A stretch of 64,000 bases of DNA, taken from contig NZ_OAOQ01000013.1 in the NCBI RefSeq assembly GCF_900207575.1, positions 26,337 through 90,336 on the forward strand. The letters run 5' to 3'. Source of the DNA: Cereibacter ovatus (GTDB lineage: Bacteria > Pseudomonadota > Alphaproteobacteria > Rhodobacterales > Rhodobacteraceae). Position 1 is the stretch's first letter, and every line of letters starts with the position of its first letter. A program made the position numbers and the translations under genes. Positions 34,557 through 44,685 of the stretch are shown in pieces. Below the pieces are notes generated by a model. That model saw nothing but the letters and a program-made list of their open reading frames with translations. It was not told the DNA's origin and ran no database searches.

Positions 34557-35435
34557 ATGGCACTGGACGGATATAACGACCAAACAATGTCGCGCCAAGC
34601 GATGAAGGCCGAGCTTCTGGATGCCGAGACCGAGCTGCGCCTTGCCTATGCCTGGCGCGACCGGCGCGACGAGGCGGCGCTGCACCGCCTGATCACCGCC
34701 TACATGCGTCTTGCAATCTCGATGGCGGCGAAGTTCCGCCGCTATGGCGCGCCGATGAACGATCTGATTCAGGAAGCATCGCTGGGTCTGATGAAGGCGG
34801 CCGACAAGTTCGATCCCGATCGCGGGGTGCGATTCTCGACCTATGCGGTGTGGTGGATCAAGGCCTCGATCCAGGATTACGTCATGCGCAACTGGTCGAT
34901 GGTGCGGACGGGATCGACCTCCAGCCAGAAGGCGCTGTTCTTCAACATGCGCCGGGTGCAGGCCCGGCTGGAACGCGAGGCCAGCCAGCGCGGCGAGGTT
35001 CTGGACGGACATCAACTGCGCGAGATGATCGCCCATGACGTGGGCGTGCCGTTGGCCGATGTCGAAATGATGGAAGGCCGGCTGTCGGGGTCGGACTATT
35101 CGCTGAATGCCACGCAATCGGCCGATGAGGACGGACGCGAATGGATCGACGCGCTGGAAGACGATTCGGCACAGGCCGCCGAAGTGGTCGAGGGGTCACT
35201 GGACGCGGCGCGGCTGCGGGGATGGCTGATCGTCGCCATGCAGCAGTTGAACCCGCGCGAACGGTTCATCGTCACCGAACGCAAGCTGCGCGAGGCGCCG
35301 CGCACGCTGGAAAGTCTGGGGGAAGAGTTGAAGCTGTCGAAGGAACGGGTGCGCCAGCTGGAAGCGGCAGCCTTTGCAAAGATGCGGCGGAGCCTTGAAG
35401 CGCAGTCGCGCGAGGTGCATCACTTCCTGCTATGA
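34557..35435 (+). CDS. rpoH: RNA polymerase sigma factor, RpoH (type II)
   Basis: A 292-residue heat-shock-class sigma factor. Region 2 is YMRLAISMAAKFRRYGAPMN followed by DLIQEASLGLMKAADKFDP. The RpoH box is QKALFFNMRR. Region 4 HTH is LESLGEELKLSKERVRQLE. The N-terminus MALDGYNDQTMSRQAMKAEL matches what I know of Rhodobacter RpoHII, which works in singlet-oxygen and oxidative stress responses, rather than RpoHI. The ATG follows AGGGGG. It overlaps the ChaN-like gene by ATGA, so the two share an mRNA. Confidence 0.93.
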   Translation: MALDGYNDQTMSRQAMKAELLDAETELRLAYAWRDRRDEAALHRLITAYMRLAISMAAKFRRYGAPMNDLIQEASLGLMKAADKFDPDRGVRFSTYAVWWIKASIQDYVMRNWSMVRTGSTSSQKALFFNMRRVQARLEREASQRGEVLDGHQLREMIAHDVGVPLADVEMMEGRLSGSDYSLNATQSADEDGREWIDALEDDSAQAAEVVEGSLDAARLRGWLIVAMQQLNPRERFIVTERKLREAPRTLESLGEELKLSKERVRQLEAAAFAKMRRSLEAQSREVHHFLL

Positions 35436-36247
35436 AACAGTGGGTTCTTCTTGCGGCCGGACTGGTCGCCGCCGCCCGGCCGGGTGTGGCCGGGCAGATC
35501 GCTCCGGCTGCGCTGGCCGATCTTCCATCGGCCGATGTGGTGATCCTGGGCGAGGTTCACGACAATCCCCGCCATCACGAAAATCAGGCGGTGGCGGTGG
35601 CGGGGTTGGGGCCCGCGGCACTGGTGTTCGAGATGCTGACGCCGGAAAAGGCGGCGCTCGTCACGCCCGATCTGTTGGCCGACGAACGCCGGATGGCCGA
35701 GGCACTTGATTGGGATGCCTCGGGCTGGCCCGATTTCGCGATGTATCATCCGATCTTTCTGGCCGCCCCCGAAGCGCGGATCTTTGGCGCCGAAGTCCCG
35801 CGCGACAGGGCGCGGGCGGCGGTCAAGGACGGCGCCGCCGCGACTTTCGGCGCGGATGCCGCGCGCTTTGGTCTGGACCGCGCCCTTGCGCCCGAAGATC
35901 TTGCCGCCCGGTCCGAGGAACAGCGGCTTGCCCACTGCAACGCCCTGCCCGAGGATCTGCTGCCCGGCATGGTCGAGGCGCAGCGCCTGCGCGACGCGGC
36001 CCTTGCCCGCGCGGTGCTGGATGCGCTGGAAACCTCGGGCGGGCCGGTTGCCGTCATCACCGGCACCGGCCATGCCCGGCGCGATGTGGGCCTGCCCGCG
36101 GTTCTGGCCGATGCCGCGCCGGGGTTGCGCATCCTGTCGATCGGCCAGTTTGAATCCGCCCCCCGCCAGCCCGCACCGTTCGATCTGTGGCTGGTGACCG
36201 CCCCGGTCGACCGCGGCGACCCCTGCGCCGATCTGGCCGCCCGCTAA
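35432..36247 (+). CDS. ChaN-family (haem-binding/iron-regulated) exported protein
   Basis: 271 residues. A signal sequence (MKQWVLLAAGLVAAARPGVAG) precedes VVILGEVHDNPRHHENQ, the conserved ChaN motif, and later AVITGTGHARRDVGLP. ChaN of Campylobacter is a haem-binding lipoprotein; here no lipobox Cys is visible, so a periplasmic form is likely. It starts inside the rpoH stop codon. Co-expression with a stress sigma factor hints at a role in iron/haem handling during oxidative stress, which is an inference. Confidence 0.8.
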   Translation: MKQWVLLAAGLVAAARPGVAGQIAPAALADLPSADVVILGEVHDNPRHHENQAVAVAGLGPAALVFEMLTPEKAALVTPDLLADERRMAEALDWDASGWPDFAMYHPIFLAAPEARIFGAEVPRDRARAAVKDGAAATFGADAARFGLDRALAPEDLAARSEEQRLAHCNALPEDLLPGMVEAQRLRDAALARAVLDALETSGGPVAVITGTGHARRDVGLPAVLADAAPGLRILSIGQFESAPRQPAPFDLWLVTAPVDRGDPCADLAAR

Positions 36248-36311
36248 GGGCGGTTGAACCTGCCCCCCTGCGCCCCTACACCTGTCCCCGGGTCGCGCTG
36301 AGGGTGCAGGG

Positions 36312-37502
36312 ATGCTGGACGGCAAGCGGATACTTCTGATCATCGGCGGCGGGATTGCCGCCTACAAGTCGCTGGACCTGATCCGCCGCCTGCGCGAACG
36401 CGGCTGTGCGGTGACGCCGGTCCTGACGCGGGCGGGGGCAGAGTTTGTCACCCCGTTGTCCGTCTCGGCACTGGCCGGGGCCAGGGTGCATCAGGATCTG
36501 TTCGACCTGACGCAAGAGGCAGAGATGGGCCATATCGCGCTGTCGCGGGTGGCCGATCTGATCGTGGTGGCGCCGGCCACCGCCGATCTGATGGCGAAAA
36601 TGGCAAGCGGGCGGGCCGAGGATCTGGCCTCGACGCTGCTGCTGGCGACCGACACGCGGGTTCTGCTGGCGCCGGCGATGAACGTGCGGATGTGGCAGCA
36701 TCCGGCGACCCGGCGCAATCTGGCGACGCTGTCGGCCGATGGCGTGCTGACGGTGGGGCCGAATGCGGGCGACATGGCCTGCGGCGAACATGGCCCCGGG
36801 CGCATGGCCGAACCGCTTGAAATCGTGGCCGCGATCGAAGCCGCGCTGGCGGTGGGGCCGCTGGCCGGGCGGCGGGTTCTGGTGACATCCGGCCCCACGC
36901 ACGAACCGATCGACCCGGTGCGCTATATTGCGAATCGCTCCTCCGGCGCGCAGGGCACGGCGCTGGCGGCGGCGCTGCGCGATCTGGGTGCCTCGGTGGT
37001 GTTCGTGACCGGACCGGCGACGGTTCCGCCACCCGCGGGCGTGAAGGTCGTGCAGGTCGAAACCGCGGCGCAGATGATGGCCGCGGTCAGCGCCGCGCTA
37101 CCCGTCGAGGCGGCGGTGTTCGCCGCGGCGGTGGCGGACTGGCGGGTGGCCAATGCCGCGTCGGTCAAGGTGAAGAAGGGCGCGGGCGGGCTGTCGCTGG
37201 ACTTTGCCGAGAACCCCGACATCCTTGCCACCGTATCGCGGCTGGACACGGGACGGCCGCGGCTGGTGGTGGGCTTTGCCGCCGAAACCGATCAGGTGAT
37301 CGCCCATGCCACCGCCAAGCGGGCGCGCAAGGGCTGCGACTGGATCGTGGCCAACGATGTCTCGCCAGCCACCGGCATCATGGGCGGAACCGAGAATGCG
37401 GTAACGCTGATTACCGCGGATGGCACAGAGGACTGGCCGCGGATGCCCAAGGCCGAGGTTGCGCGCAGACTGGCGCAGCGGATCGCCGAGGCGCTGGCCT
37501 GA
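36312..37502 (+). CDS. coaBC: bifunctional phosphopantothenoylcysteine decarboxylase / ligase
   Basis: 396 residues, coenzyme A synthesis. The N-terminal flavoprotein CoaC domain has IIGGGIAAYKSLDLIRRL, the PAMNVRMW motif and the substrate lid GDMACGEHGPGRM with catalytic Cys. The C-terminal CoaB domain starts VLVTSGPTHEPIDPVRYIAN and has AAAVADWRV and GFAAETD. It turns phosphopantothenate into phosphopantetheine in two steps. It is 64 bases after the ChaN-like gene and ends at two hairpins. Confidence 0.95.
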   Translation: MLDGKRILLIIGGGIAAYKSLDLIRRLRERGCAVTPVLTRAGAEFVTPLSVSALAGARVHQDLFDLTQEAEMGHIALSRVADLIVVAPATADLMAKMASGRAEDLASTLLLATDTRVLLAPAMNVRMWQHPATRRNLATLSADGVLTVGPNAGDMACGEHGPGRMAEPLEIVAAIEAALAVGPLAGRRVLVTSGPTHEPIDPVRYIANRSSGAQGTALAAALRDLGASVVFVTGPATVPPPAGVKVVQVETAAQMMAAVSAALPVEAAVFAAAVADWRVANAASVKVKKGAGGLSLDFAENPDILATVSRLDTGRPRLVVGFAAETDQVIAHATAKRARKGCDWIVANDVSPATGIMGGTENAVTLITADGTEDWPRMPKAEVARRLAQRIAEALA

Positions 37503-37526
37503 CAGCCCGTCGCGCGCGGCGGGCTG
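37503..37526 (+). terminator. hairpin directly after coaBC
   Basis: CAGCCCG and CGGGCTG pair (37503-37509 with 37520-37526), with further pairing of the inner bases, then a C-run. The hairpin begins at the base following the TGA. Confidence 0.5.
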
Positions 37527-37625
37527 CCCCCCCCATCCGCAGCGGTGCGGCCCAGGCTTGATGGCCGGCCCGCGGGCTTCTGCGCCCCGCCGGGCCACCC
37601 CGGGGTCCGATCCGTCCGCGGCAGC

Positions 37626-37662
37626 GCCGCCCGTTGCCCCCTCGATGGGGGCGACGGGCGGC
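37626..37662. terminator. 16-bp hairpin between coaBC and the aminotransferase
   Basis: A 16-bp stem (one G-T pair) from GCCGCCCGTTGCCCCC and GGGGGCGACGGGCGGC around TCGAT. It lies between convergent genes and is the strongest hairpin in this interval. Confidence 0.65.
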
Positions 37663-37671
37663 CCCTTCCCC

Positions 37672-38856
37672 TCAGCCGCGCAGCACGTCGGCTACCGCGC
37701 GGGCCAGAACCGGCACCGTGGTCCGGTTCAGCCCGGCGATATTCAGCCGCGAATCACCCACCATGTAGACCGCATGATCGGTGCGCAGCTTTTCCACCTG
37801 CTCGGGCGTCAGCCCAAGCCGCGAGAACATGCCGCGATGCTCGGCCACAAAGCCGAAACGGTCCGACCCGGTTTCCGCGCGCAGCGCCTCGGCCAGCAAC
37901 TGGCGCAGGGTCAGCATGTTCAGCCGCACCTCCTCCAGTTCGGCCTTCCAGTCGGCGCACAACGCCTCATCGTCCAGGATCATCGTCACCAGACGCGCGC
38001 CGTGATCGGGCGGGAAAGAGAAGTTCTGCCGGTTCAGGAAGTTCAGGTTGCCCTGCGTCACCACCCTGCCCGATGCCTCGCCGATGGCGATCAGGATGCC
38101 GGTCCGTTCGCGGTAGATGCCGAAGTTCTTGGAACACGAGGCCGCGATCAGCACCTCGGGCAGTTTCGAGGCCAGAAGCCGCGTCGCCGCCGCGTCCATC
38201 TCCAGCCCGTCGCCGAACCCCTGATAGGCCAGATCGATCAGCGGCACCGCGCCCGCCTTGGCAATGGCCTCGCAGATCGCCAGCCACTGCACCGGATTCG
38301 GGTTCGCGCCGGTCGGGTTGTGGCAGCAGCCATGCAGCAGCACCACATCGCCCGCCTTCACCTGCGCCAGATCCGCCATCATGCCGTCGAAATCGACCGC
38401 GCCGGTCGCGGCGTCGAAATAGCGGTATTCCTGCATCGGAATGCCAAGATATTTCACGATCGTCAGGTGGTTGGGCCAGGTCGGATTGGAAATCCAGACC
38501 GTCGCCCCCGGCGCGGCCATGCGGATCAGTTCCAGCGCCTGCCGCACCGCGCCCGTGCCGCCCGGCGTCGCGACCGAGGCCACACGGTCCGCCGCCACCG
38601 CACCGGCAAGGATCAGCTCGACCATCGCGGCATTGTAGGCGGGTTCCCCGGCAAGGCCGGTATAGGTCTTGGTGGTCTCGGTTTCCCACAGCCGCTTTTC
38701 GGCTGCCTTCACCGCCCGCATCACCGGGGTCAGGCCGGTCGGGTCCTTGTAGACGCCAACGCCGAGGTCGATCTTGCCGTCCCGGGGATCTTCGCGGAAC
38801 ATCTGGATCAGTTGCAGGATCTTGTCCGCGGGTTGCGGCTTGAGGGCGGTCAGCAT
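37672..38856 (-). CDS. class I aminotransferase (aspartate/aromatic amino acid type)
   Basis: 394 residues of the TyrB/AspC subgroup Ia gamma. It starts MLTALKPQPADKILQLIQMF. GDVVLLHGCCHNPTGANP, PLIDLAYQGFGDGL and SCSKNFGIYRERTG (PLP-binding Lys) are characteristic. The C-terminus has GMFSRLGLTPEQ and the substrate Arg region MVGDSRLNIAGLN. Both aromatic and aspartate transamination are likely. The start at 38856 leaves 7 bases after sseA, suggesting an sseA-aminotransferase operon. Confidence 0.92.
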   Translation of the reverse strand: MLTALKPQPADKILQLIQMFREDPRDGKIDLGVGVYKDPTGLTPVMRAVKAAEKRLWETETTKTYTGLAGEPAYNAAMVELILAGAVAADRVASVATPGGTGAVRQALELIRMAAPGATVWISNPTWPNHLTIVKYLGIPMQEYRYFDAATGAVDFDGMMADLAQVKAGDVVLLHGCCHNPTGANPNPVQWLAICEAIAKAGAVPLIDLAYQGFGDGLEMDAAATRLLASKLPEVLIAASCSKNFGIYRERTGILIAIGEASGRVVTQGNLNFLNRQNFSFPPDHGARLVTMILDDEALCADWKAELEEVRLNMLTLRQLLAEALRAETGSDRFGFVAEHRGMFSRLGLTPEQVEKLRTDHAVYMVGDSRLNIAGLNRTTVPVLARAVADVLRG

Positions 38857-38863
38857 TCCTTCG

Positions 38864-39712
38864 TCATCCTTTCGCGACCTTGAGATCGTCATACATGCCC
38901 CATTCGGCCCAGGAGCCATCATAAAGCGCGTGATTGCGGTGGCCCAGGATTTCCAGCGCAAGGCTGAGAACAGCGGCCGTCACCCCGGACCCGCAGGTGG
39001 TGATCGCGGGCTTTGCCAGATCCACGCCGGCAGCGTCAAAGGCCGCGCGCAGCGCATCGGGCGCCTTCATCGTGCCATCGCCGTTCAGAAGCGTCTGGAA
39101 CGGCACATTCTTCGAGCCGGGAATATGGCCGCCGCGCAGGCCGGGGCGGGGCTCGGGCTCGACCCCCTTGAAGCGGCCTTCGGAACGCGCGTCGATGATC
39201 TCGGCCTCGCCCAGCTTCGAGGCATGGGCGACCTGCGTCACGTCCTTCACAAGGCCCGCCTGCCGCTGCACCGTCATGTGGCGGTCGCGGGTGATCGGGG
39301 GCAGGTCTTCCAGCGGGTGGCCTTCGGCCTTCCATTTCGGCAGGCCGCCATCCAGCACCGCAACATCGGTCTTGCCCATCAGGCGGAAGGTCCACCAGAC
39401 GCGCGGCGCCGACAGGATACCCGCGCCGTCATAGACCACGACCTGATGGCCGTCGCCGATGCCCATGGCGCGCATCCGGCTGATAAACTTTTCCACCGGC
39501 GGTGCCATATGCGGCAGGGCCGAACGGAGGTCGGCGATCTCGTCGATGTCGAAGAAGCGGGCGCCGGGGATATGTTCGGCCTGATACTCGGCGCGGGCGT
39601 CGCGGCCCGCGGCTGGCAGATACCACGAGGCGTCGATGATGCGCAGATCGGGGTCGCGCAGATGCGCGGCAAGCCAGTCGGTGGAAACGAGCGTTCGGGG
39701 ATCATCGGTCAT
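38864..39712 (-). CDS. sseA: 3-mercaptopyruvate sulfurtransferase
   Basis: A 282-residue two-domain rhodanese. The C-terminal domain active-site loop CGSGVT(A) has the CGSGVT sequence typical of mercaptopyruvate (not thiosulfate) sulfurtransferases. The N-terminal domain shows IIDASWYLP and HIPGARFFDID. It moves sulfur from mercaptopyruvate, formed from cysteine by transamination. The aminotransferase co-transcribed downstream could provide that transamination. The start at 39712 (MTDDPRTL) follows a GGAG-type site. Confidence 0.93.
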   Translation of the reverse strand: MTDDPRTLVSTDWLAAHLRDPDLRIIDASWYLPAAGRDARAEYQAEHIPGARFFDIDEIADLRSALPHMAPPVEKFISRMRAMGIGDGHQVVVYDGAGILSAPRVWWTFRLMGKTDVAVLDGGLPKWKAEGHPLEDLPPITRDRHMTVQRQAGLVKDVTQVAHASKLGEAEIIDARSEGRFKGVEPEPRPGLRGGHIPGSKNVPFQTLLNGDGTMKAPDALRAAFDAAGVDLAKPAITTCGSGVTAAVLSLALEILGHRNHALYDGSWAEWGMYDDLKVAKG

Positions 39713-39830
39713 GGCGGGCTCCTCGGAAAGCCAACCCGGCTTAATGCGGCGGCGATGCGCAGGCAAGCCCGCTTGGCCGTGGTCGCTGTGCGCAAGCGCC
39801 GCAGAGCCGCCCGGCCGGCCGACGCGAGGA

Positions 39831-40304
39831 TCAGACGTGCTGCTTCAGCAGGCGCTGCTTTTCGCGGCCCCAGTCGCGCTTGGCTTCGGTGGCGCGCTTG
39901 TCGGCCAGCTTCTTGCCTTTGGCGATGCCGATCATCAGCTTCACGATCCCGCGGTCGTTGAAATACATCCGGATCGGCACGATGGTCATGCCTTCGCGCG
40001 CCGTGGCATTCCACAGCCGCGCCAGTTCGCGCCGGGACACCAGCAGCTTGCGTCGGCGCCGTTCCTCGTGGCCCCAGGTCTTGGCCTGAAGGTAGGGCGC
40101 GATATAGCCGTTGATCAGCCACAATTCCCCATTCTCGACCGAAGCATAGCTTTCGCCGATGTTCGAGCCGCCCTGCCGGAGCGACTTCACTTCAGAGCCC
40201 ATGAGGATGATCCCGGCCTCGATCTCCTCTTCGATGAAGTAATCGAAGCGGGCGCGGCGGTTTTCTGCGATGAGCTTGCTGTTGGGGTCGGAATGTTTGG
40301 CCAT
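39831..40304 (-). CDS. smpB: SsrA-binding protein
   Basis: The tmRNA partner in ribosome rescue, 157 residues. It starts [39 protein letters not shown] and SNIGESYA are the oligonucleotide-binding barrel core, and the Lys-rich tail ([20 protein letters not shown]) inserts in the decoding site. The start eight codons downstream of an alternative ATG (40328) is chosen on family comparison. It is downstream of dapA on the same strand across a strong hairpin. Confidence 0.95.
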   Translation of the reverse strand: MAKHSDPNSKLIAENRRARFDYFIEEEIEAGIILMGSEVKSLRQGGSNIGESYASVENGELWLINGYIAPYLQAKTWGHEERRRRKLLVSRRELARLWNATAREGMTIVPIRMYFNDRGIVKLMIGIAKGKKLADKRATEAKRDWGREKQRLLKQHV

Positions 40305-40364
40305 GACGCGGTTGAGATAGGCGAGCAACCGCGCGCTGTCCAGCCCGGTTGGCCGGAAGGGGGG

Positions 40365-40399
40365 GCCGTCCTCGGGGGCATCGAGCCCCCGAGGACGGC
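40365..40399 (-). terminator. 15-bp hairpin between dapA and smpB
   Basis: A perfect stem GCCGTCCTCGGGGGC with its complement and loop ATCGA. It is a likely dapA terminator or attenuator before smpB; the minus-strand continuation is C-rich rather than U-rich. Confidence 0.6.
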
Positions 40400-40451
40400 G
40401 CTGCCGCGGACTGTGGCGCGGGCCGCGCGGCCCCGGCCGACCGGGGCGGTG

Positions 40452-41324
40452 TCAGATCAGGCCGGCGTGGCGCATCGCGGCATCGATTCGGGCCTTGGTC
40501 GGATCGGTCAGACCCACCAGCGGCAGGCGCACCTCGGGCGAGCAGAGGCCAAGACGCGACAGCGCGTATTTCGCGCCGACAAGGCCGGGTTCGATGAAGA
40601 TCGCCTCGTGCAGCGGCATCAGCCTGTCCTGATAGTCCAGCGCGCGGGCGAAATCGCCGGCAAGCGTCGCCTGCTGGAACTCGGCGCAGAGCCGCGGCGC
40701 CACGTTCGCCGTGACCGAGATGCAGCCCACCCCGCCATGGGCGTTGAAGCCCAGCGCGGTCGCATCCTCGCCCGAAAGCTGGATGAAATCCGCACCGCAG
40801 CTGGCGCGCTGCTGGCTGACACGCTCGATCTTGCCGGTGGCGTCCTTGACCCCGATGATGCGGGGAAGTTCCGCCAGTTTGCCCATCGTCTCGGGGGTCA
40901 TGTCCACGACCGAGCGGCCGGGAATGTTGTAGATGATGATCGGCAGCGAACAGCAATCGTGCAGCGCGGTGTAATGCGCGATCAGCCCGGCCTGTGTCGG
41001 CTTGTTGTAATAGGGCGTCACCACCAGCGCGGCATCGGCCCCCACCCGTTCGGCAAACCGGATCAGGCGGATGCCCTCGGCGGTCGAGTTCGACCCCGCC
41101 CCCGCGATCACCGGCACGCGACCGGCGGCTGCGGCCACCACCGCCTCGATCACGGTTTCGTGTTCGTCATGGCTGAGCGTGGGGCTTTCGCCGGTGGTGC
41201 CCACCGGCACCAGCCCGGTCGAGCCTTCGGCAATCTGCCAGTCCACAAGTTTCTTCAGCGTGTCCAGATCCAGAGCGCCGTCCTTGAACGGCGTGACAAG
41301 GGCGGGAATCGACCCTTTGATCAT
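40452..41324 (-). CDS. dapA: 4-hydroxy-tetrahydrodipicolinate synthase
   Basis: The first enzyme of lysine/diaminopimelate synthesis, joining pyruvate and aspartate semialdehyde. 290 residues: [14 protein letters not shown] holds the catalytic Thr pair, [12 protein letters not shown] the Tyr, [13 protein letters not shown] the second Tyr/Arg region and GVKDATG the Schiff-base Lys. Two ATG codons are available. The one at 41324 (MIKGSIPAL) lies nine bases from a GAGGAG site, while the one at 41333 touches it, so 41324 is used. Confidence 0.96.
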   Translation of the reverse strand: MIKGSIPALVTPFKDGALDLDTLKKLVDWQIAEGSTGLVPVGTTGESPTLSHDEHETVIEAVVAAAAGRVPVIAGAGSNSTAEGIRLIRFAERVGADAALVVTPYYNKPTQAGLIAHYTALHDCCSLPIIIYNIPGRSVVDMTPETMGKLAELPRIIGVKDATGKIERVSQQRASCGADFIQLSGEDATALGFNAHGGVGCISVTANVAPRLCAEFQQATLAGDFARALDYQDRLMPLHEAIFIEPGLVGAKYALSRLGLCSPEVRLPLVGLTDPTKARIDAAMRHAGLI

Positions 41325-41476
41325 GGCACGCATCTCCTCGTGGGTGGGCTGACTCGCCCGGTTGAAACCGCGTCTTCCTAGCGTCCGGCGCGGCACTTGC
41401 CAAGTTGTCGCCAAGCCGCGGGCGGTCTTGCGCTTGTGTGTTGCGGGGGGCGGTGGTCTTGGGCAGATTACGGGGC

Positions 41477-43441
41477 ATGTCCCGCCGCCACCCTCGCCCC
41501 GCCCTGAGCCGCCTTTGCGCGCTGATCCTGTTGCCGCTTGTGCTGTCGCTGCCGCCGGGCGCGGCCGATGCCGACGACCCGGCCGCGCTGCGCGGGGCGC
41601 TGCGGGCGGTCTGGGCCAGGGACTGGGACGATGCGGCGGCCCGCGCCCGCGCCTCGGGGCCACTGGCGCAATCCATCGTGGAATGGCACCGACTGCGCGC
41701 GGGCGAAGGACTCTTGGGCGATTACGAAGGCTTTCTTGCCCGCCATGGCGACTGGCCGGGCCTGTCGCTTTTGCGCGCAAAGGGCGAAGATGCGGCGGCG
41801 CGGTCGACCACGCCCGCGCGGGTGATCGCCTATTTCGGCCCGCGCGCCCCCGCGACCGCGACGGGGGCCATTGCCCTTTCCCGCGCGTTGGCGGCCGCGG
41901 GCCGAGGCGCCGAGGCCGCAGCGGTGATCCGGCAGGCATGGGTCGGCCTTGACTTCACGGCCGAAGAGGAATCGGCCGCGATGGTCGCCTTCCCGGCCGT
42001 CCTGTCGGCCGCGCATGAGGCACGGCTTGACAGGCTGCTGTGGGAGAACCGGCCCGAGCAGGCGCGGCGGATGCTGCCACGGGTGTCGGACGGCTGGAAG
42101 CGGCTGGCGGCTGCGCGGATGGCGCTGCGCGCCGATGCCGATGGGGTGGATGGGCTGATCGCGGCGGTTCCGGGCGCGCTGGCCGCCCATCCCGGCCTTG
42201 CCTACGAGCGCGCGATGTGGCGGGCGCGCAAGGGGCGCGCGGCGGATGCGGCGGTGCTGGTCCTTGAACGCAGTGCCCGCGCCGACGATCTGGGCGAGCC
42301 CGCGCATTGGGCCGACCGCCGCCCCGGCCTTGCCCGCGCGCTGGTCGAGGATGGCGACCCGCGCACCGCCTATCGGCTTGCCGCCTCGCACCATCTGACG
42401 GGGGGCGCGGATTTCGCCGATCTGGAGTTTCTGGCCGGGTTCATCGCCTTGCGCGATCTGGGCGAGGCGCAGACCGCGCTGGGGCATTTCCAGCGCCTGC
42501 AAGCGGCCGTGCGCACGCCCATCAGCCTGTCGCGGGCGCTGTTCTGGCAGGGCCGCGCCCATGAGGCGATGGGCCACTATGACGAGGCCGGCGCCGCCTT
42601 CACCGAGGCCGCCCGGCACCAGACCGCCTATTATGGTTTGCTGGCGGCCGAACGGGTGGGCATCCCGCTGGACCCGGCGCTGGTGTCGCCGCCGCGCGGG
42701 GGCGACTGGCGGCAGGGCGGGTTCGCCGCGTCCTCGGTCTTGGCGGCGGGGCGGCTTCTGCTGGCCGCGGGCGAGCGCGATCAGGGCAAGCGGTTCCTGC
42801 TGCATCTGGCCGAAAGCCTTGGACCCGACGATCTGGCGCGGCTGGCCGAGATGACGCTTGATCTGGGCGAGGCGCATATCGCGGTGCTGATCGGCAAACA
42901 GGCGGCCGAGCGCGGGATCATCCTGTCGCGCGCCTATTTCCCGGTGCCCGAGATGGTGCCATCTGACGGGCTGCCGGTGTCGCGGGCGCTTGCGCTGTCG
43001 ATCGCGCGCCGCGAATCCGAGTTCAACCCGGTGGTGGTCAGCCCCGCCGGTGCGCGTGGTCTGATGCAGGTGATGCCGGGGACGGCCAAGCTGATGGCGG
43101 TGCGTGTGGGGCTGGGCTACAGCGCCGAGCGGCTGAACGAGGCCGCCTATAACGTGCGGCTTGGCACCGCCTATCTGGCACAACTGGTTGAAGAATTCGG
43201 CCCGTCGATTGCACTTGTGGCTGCGGGCTACAACGCCGGGCCGGGGCGGCCACGGCGCTGGCTGCAAGAGTTCGGCGACCCCCGCTCGCCCGATATCGAC
43301 GTGGTGGACTGGGTCGAGCGCATCCCCTTTGCCGAGACCCGCACCTATGTGATGCGGGTGGCCGAATCGATCGTGATCTATCGCGCGAAGCTGCGCGGAT
43401 CGGGCGGCCCTGTCAGGATCACCGCCGAACTGAAAGGCTGA
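41477..43441 (+). CDS. slt: soluble lytic murein transglycosylase
   Basis: 654 residues. A signal peptide ([20 protein letters not shown], cleavage near ADA) is followed by a long Ala-rich superhelical U-domain of about 450 residues. The C-terminal SLT domain has catalytic Glu513 in ARRESEFNP, then [27 protein letters not shown] and [10 protein letters not shown]. It cleaves peptidoglycan glycan strands in the periplasm. Divergent from dapA, whose product feeds diaminopimelate to the wall. Confidence 0.93.
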   Translation: MSRRHPRPALSRLCALILLPLVLSLPPGAADADDPAALRGALRAVWARDWDDAAARARASGPLAQSIVEWHRLRAGEGLLGDYEGFLARHGDWPGLSLLRAKGEDAAARSTTPARVIAYFGPRAPATATGAIALSRALAAAGRGAEAAAVIRQAWVGLDFTAEEESAAMVAFPAVLSAAHEARLDRLLWENRPEQARRMLPRVSDGWKRLAAARMALRADADGVDGLIAAVPGALAAHPGLAYERAMWRARKGRAADAAVLVLERSARADDLGEPAHWADRRPGLARALVEDGDPRTAYRLAASHHLTGGADFADLEFLAGFIALRDLGEAQTALGHFQRLQAAVRTPISLSRALFWQGRAHEAMGHYDEAGAAFTEAARHQTAYYGLLAAERVGIPLDPALVSPPRGGDWRQGGFAASSVLAAGRLLLAAGERDQGKRFLLHLAESLGPDDLARLAEMTLDLGEAHIAVLIGKQAAERGIILSRAYFPVPEMVPSDGLPVSRALALSIARRESEFNPVVVSPAGARGLMQVMPGTAKLMAVRVGLGYSAERLNEAAYNVRLGTAYLAQLVEEFGPSIALVAAGYNAGPGRPRRWLQEFGDPRSPDIDVVDWVERIPFAETRTYVMRVAESIVIYRAKLRGSGGPVRITAELKG

Positions 43442-43526
43442 GCGGTGCCCGGACGATCCCCCGGTCGTGGATCGTCAGCCGCAAACGCACGCTGCGGCAA
43501 GCAGCGGGCCGGACAAGCGGGCCCGG

Positions 43527-43562
43527 AAGCCCCCCGCACGCGGGCGGCGGGGCGGGCTTTTG
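43527..43562 (+). terminator. terminator after slt
   Basis: AAGCC-C-rich left arm pairs with GGCGGGGCGGGCTT (one bulge) and ends in TTTT. It is shared between convergent slt and the FAD oxidoreductase gene. Confidence 0.55.
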
Positions 43563-43571
43563 GCCCCTGCC

Positions 43572-44633
43572 CTAGTCCTCGCCCTTGATCCGCTTCTTCA
43601 GCGAGGCTTCGACGCGGAAGCCCTCGGGGATGGCATCACGGCCGTCCAGCACCAGATCGGCCATGACTTCGCCCACCTTCGGCGCCATGCCGAAGCCGAT
43701 CTTGAAGCCGCCGTTGGCGACGAACTGTCCGGGCCGGCCGGGCCACTCGCCCAGCATCGGCGCAAGGCTGCGGGCGCGCGGGCGCAGGCCCGCCCAGCGT
43801 TCCAGAACCGGCGCGCCTTGCAGCCACGGGCAGACCGCCAGTGCGCGGGCGTGGACGGCCTCCAACTGCTCGTCGGTGGTGTCGGGCGAGGTCCATTCAT
43901 TTTCGGCGGTCGAGCCGACGGCAGTGGTGCCATCGGCATGGGGCACAATCAGCAGCCCGGCCGCAAACACCTGCGGGCGGTCGCGGGCATCCAGCCCCAC
44001 GATCATCGCCTGCCCCTTGACGCCGCCGCCGACGGGCTTGCCCAGATCCTCGGACAGGGCCTGAAGGCAGGCGGTGCCGGTGGCCCAGACCACGGGGCCG
44101 ACCTCGTCGGCGTCACCGATCAGAACCTCGCCACCGCGGGCGCGGATCGCGGCCACCAATGCGGCGGCGGCCATGCGCGGGTGGATGCGCGCGGTCAGTG
44201 TGTCGTGGATCATCAGCCCGGTCGGGCTTTGCGGCGCGCCGGGGCCTTCGGCGGGCACCACCTGCCAGTGAAAGCGGCCCTGCCACAGCGTTTTGGCCTC
44301 GTCGGCACGGGCGCGGGCATGCTCCACGGCGCGGTCGTCGGCCAGCGGCTGGAACCGGCCAAGCCGGGCATAGCCCGTGGGCAGGCCCGAGGCATCCGCC
44401 ACCTCGTCCCACCATGCCTGACCCATGGCAAGGCTGTCGAACTGGAACGCCTTCTTGTCGTTCCAGTTTTCCGGCACATGCGGGGAAAGCGCCCCGACCA
44501 GACCGCCCGACGAGCCTGCTCCGATGCGGCGCGTCTCGATCAGGCGCACCCTCGCCCCCCGTTTCGCGGCGGCCCAGGCCACCGACAACCCGAAGATGCC
44601 GCCGCCCCGAATTGTCACATCCGGCGTTGCCAT
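43572..44633 (-). CDS. FAD-dependent oxidoreductase (MnmC C-domain-like)
   Basis: 353 residues, DAO superfamily, with dinucleotide motif IRGGGIFGLSVAWAAAKRG (GxGxxG-type). Later segments are RIGAGSSGGLVGALSPHVPE, VWATGTACLQAL and VANGGFKIGFGMAPKVGE. The divergent neighbour is an MnmD-type tRNA methyltransferase. In E. coli these two activities are fused in MnmC. This protein may remove the carboxymethyl group from cmnm5s2U34, but other DAO substrates cannot be excluded. The start at 44633 follows GAGGGAA. Confidence 0.8.
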   Translation of the reverse strand: MATPDVTIRGGGIFGLSVAWAAAKRGARVRLIETRRIGAGSSGGLVGALSPHVPENWNDKKAFQFDSLAMGQAWWDEVADASGLPTGYARLGRFQPLADDRAVEHARARADEAKTLWQGRFHWQVVPAEGPGAPQSPTGLMIHDTLTARIHPRMAAAALVAAIRARGGEVLIGDADEVGPVVWATGTACLQALSEDLGKPVGGGVKGQAMIVGLDARDRPQVFAAGLLIVPHADGTTAVGSTAENEWTSPDTTDEQLEAVHARALAVCPWLQGAPVLERWAGLRPRARSLAPMLGEWPGRPGQFVANGGFKIGFGMAPKVGEVMADLVLDGRDAIPEGFRVEASLKKRIKGED

Positions 44634-44685
44634 TTCCCTCGCCCTCGCACAATGTCCGCATTTCGAAGCAGCAGGCTTAGGACAG

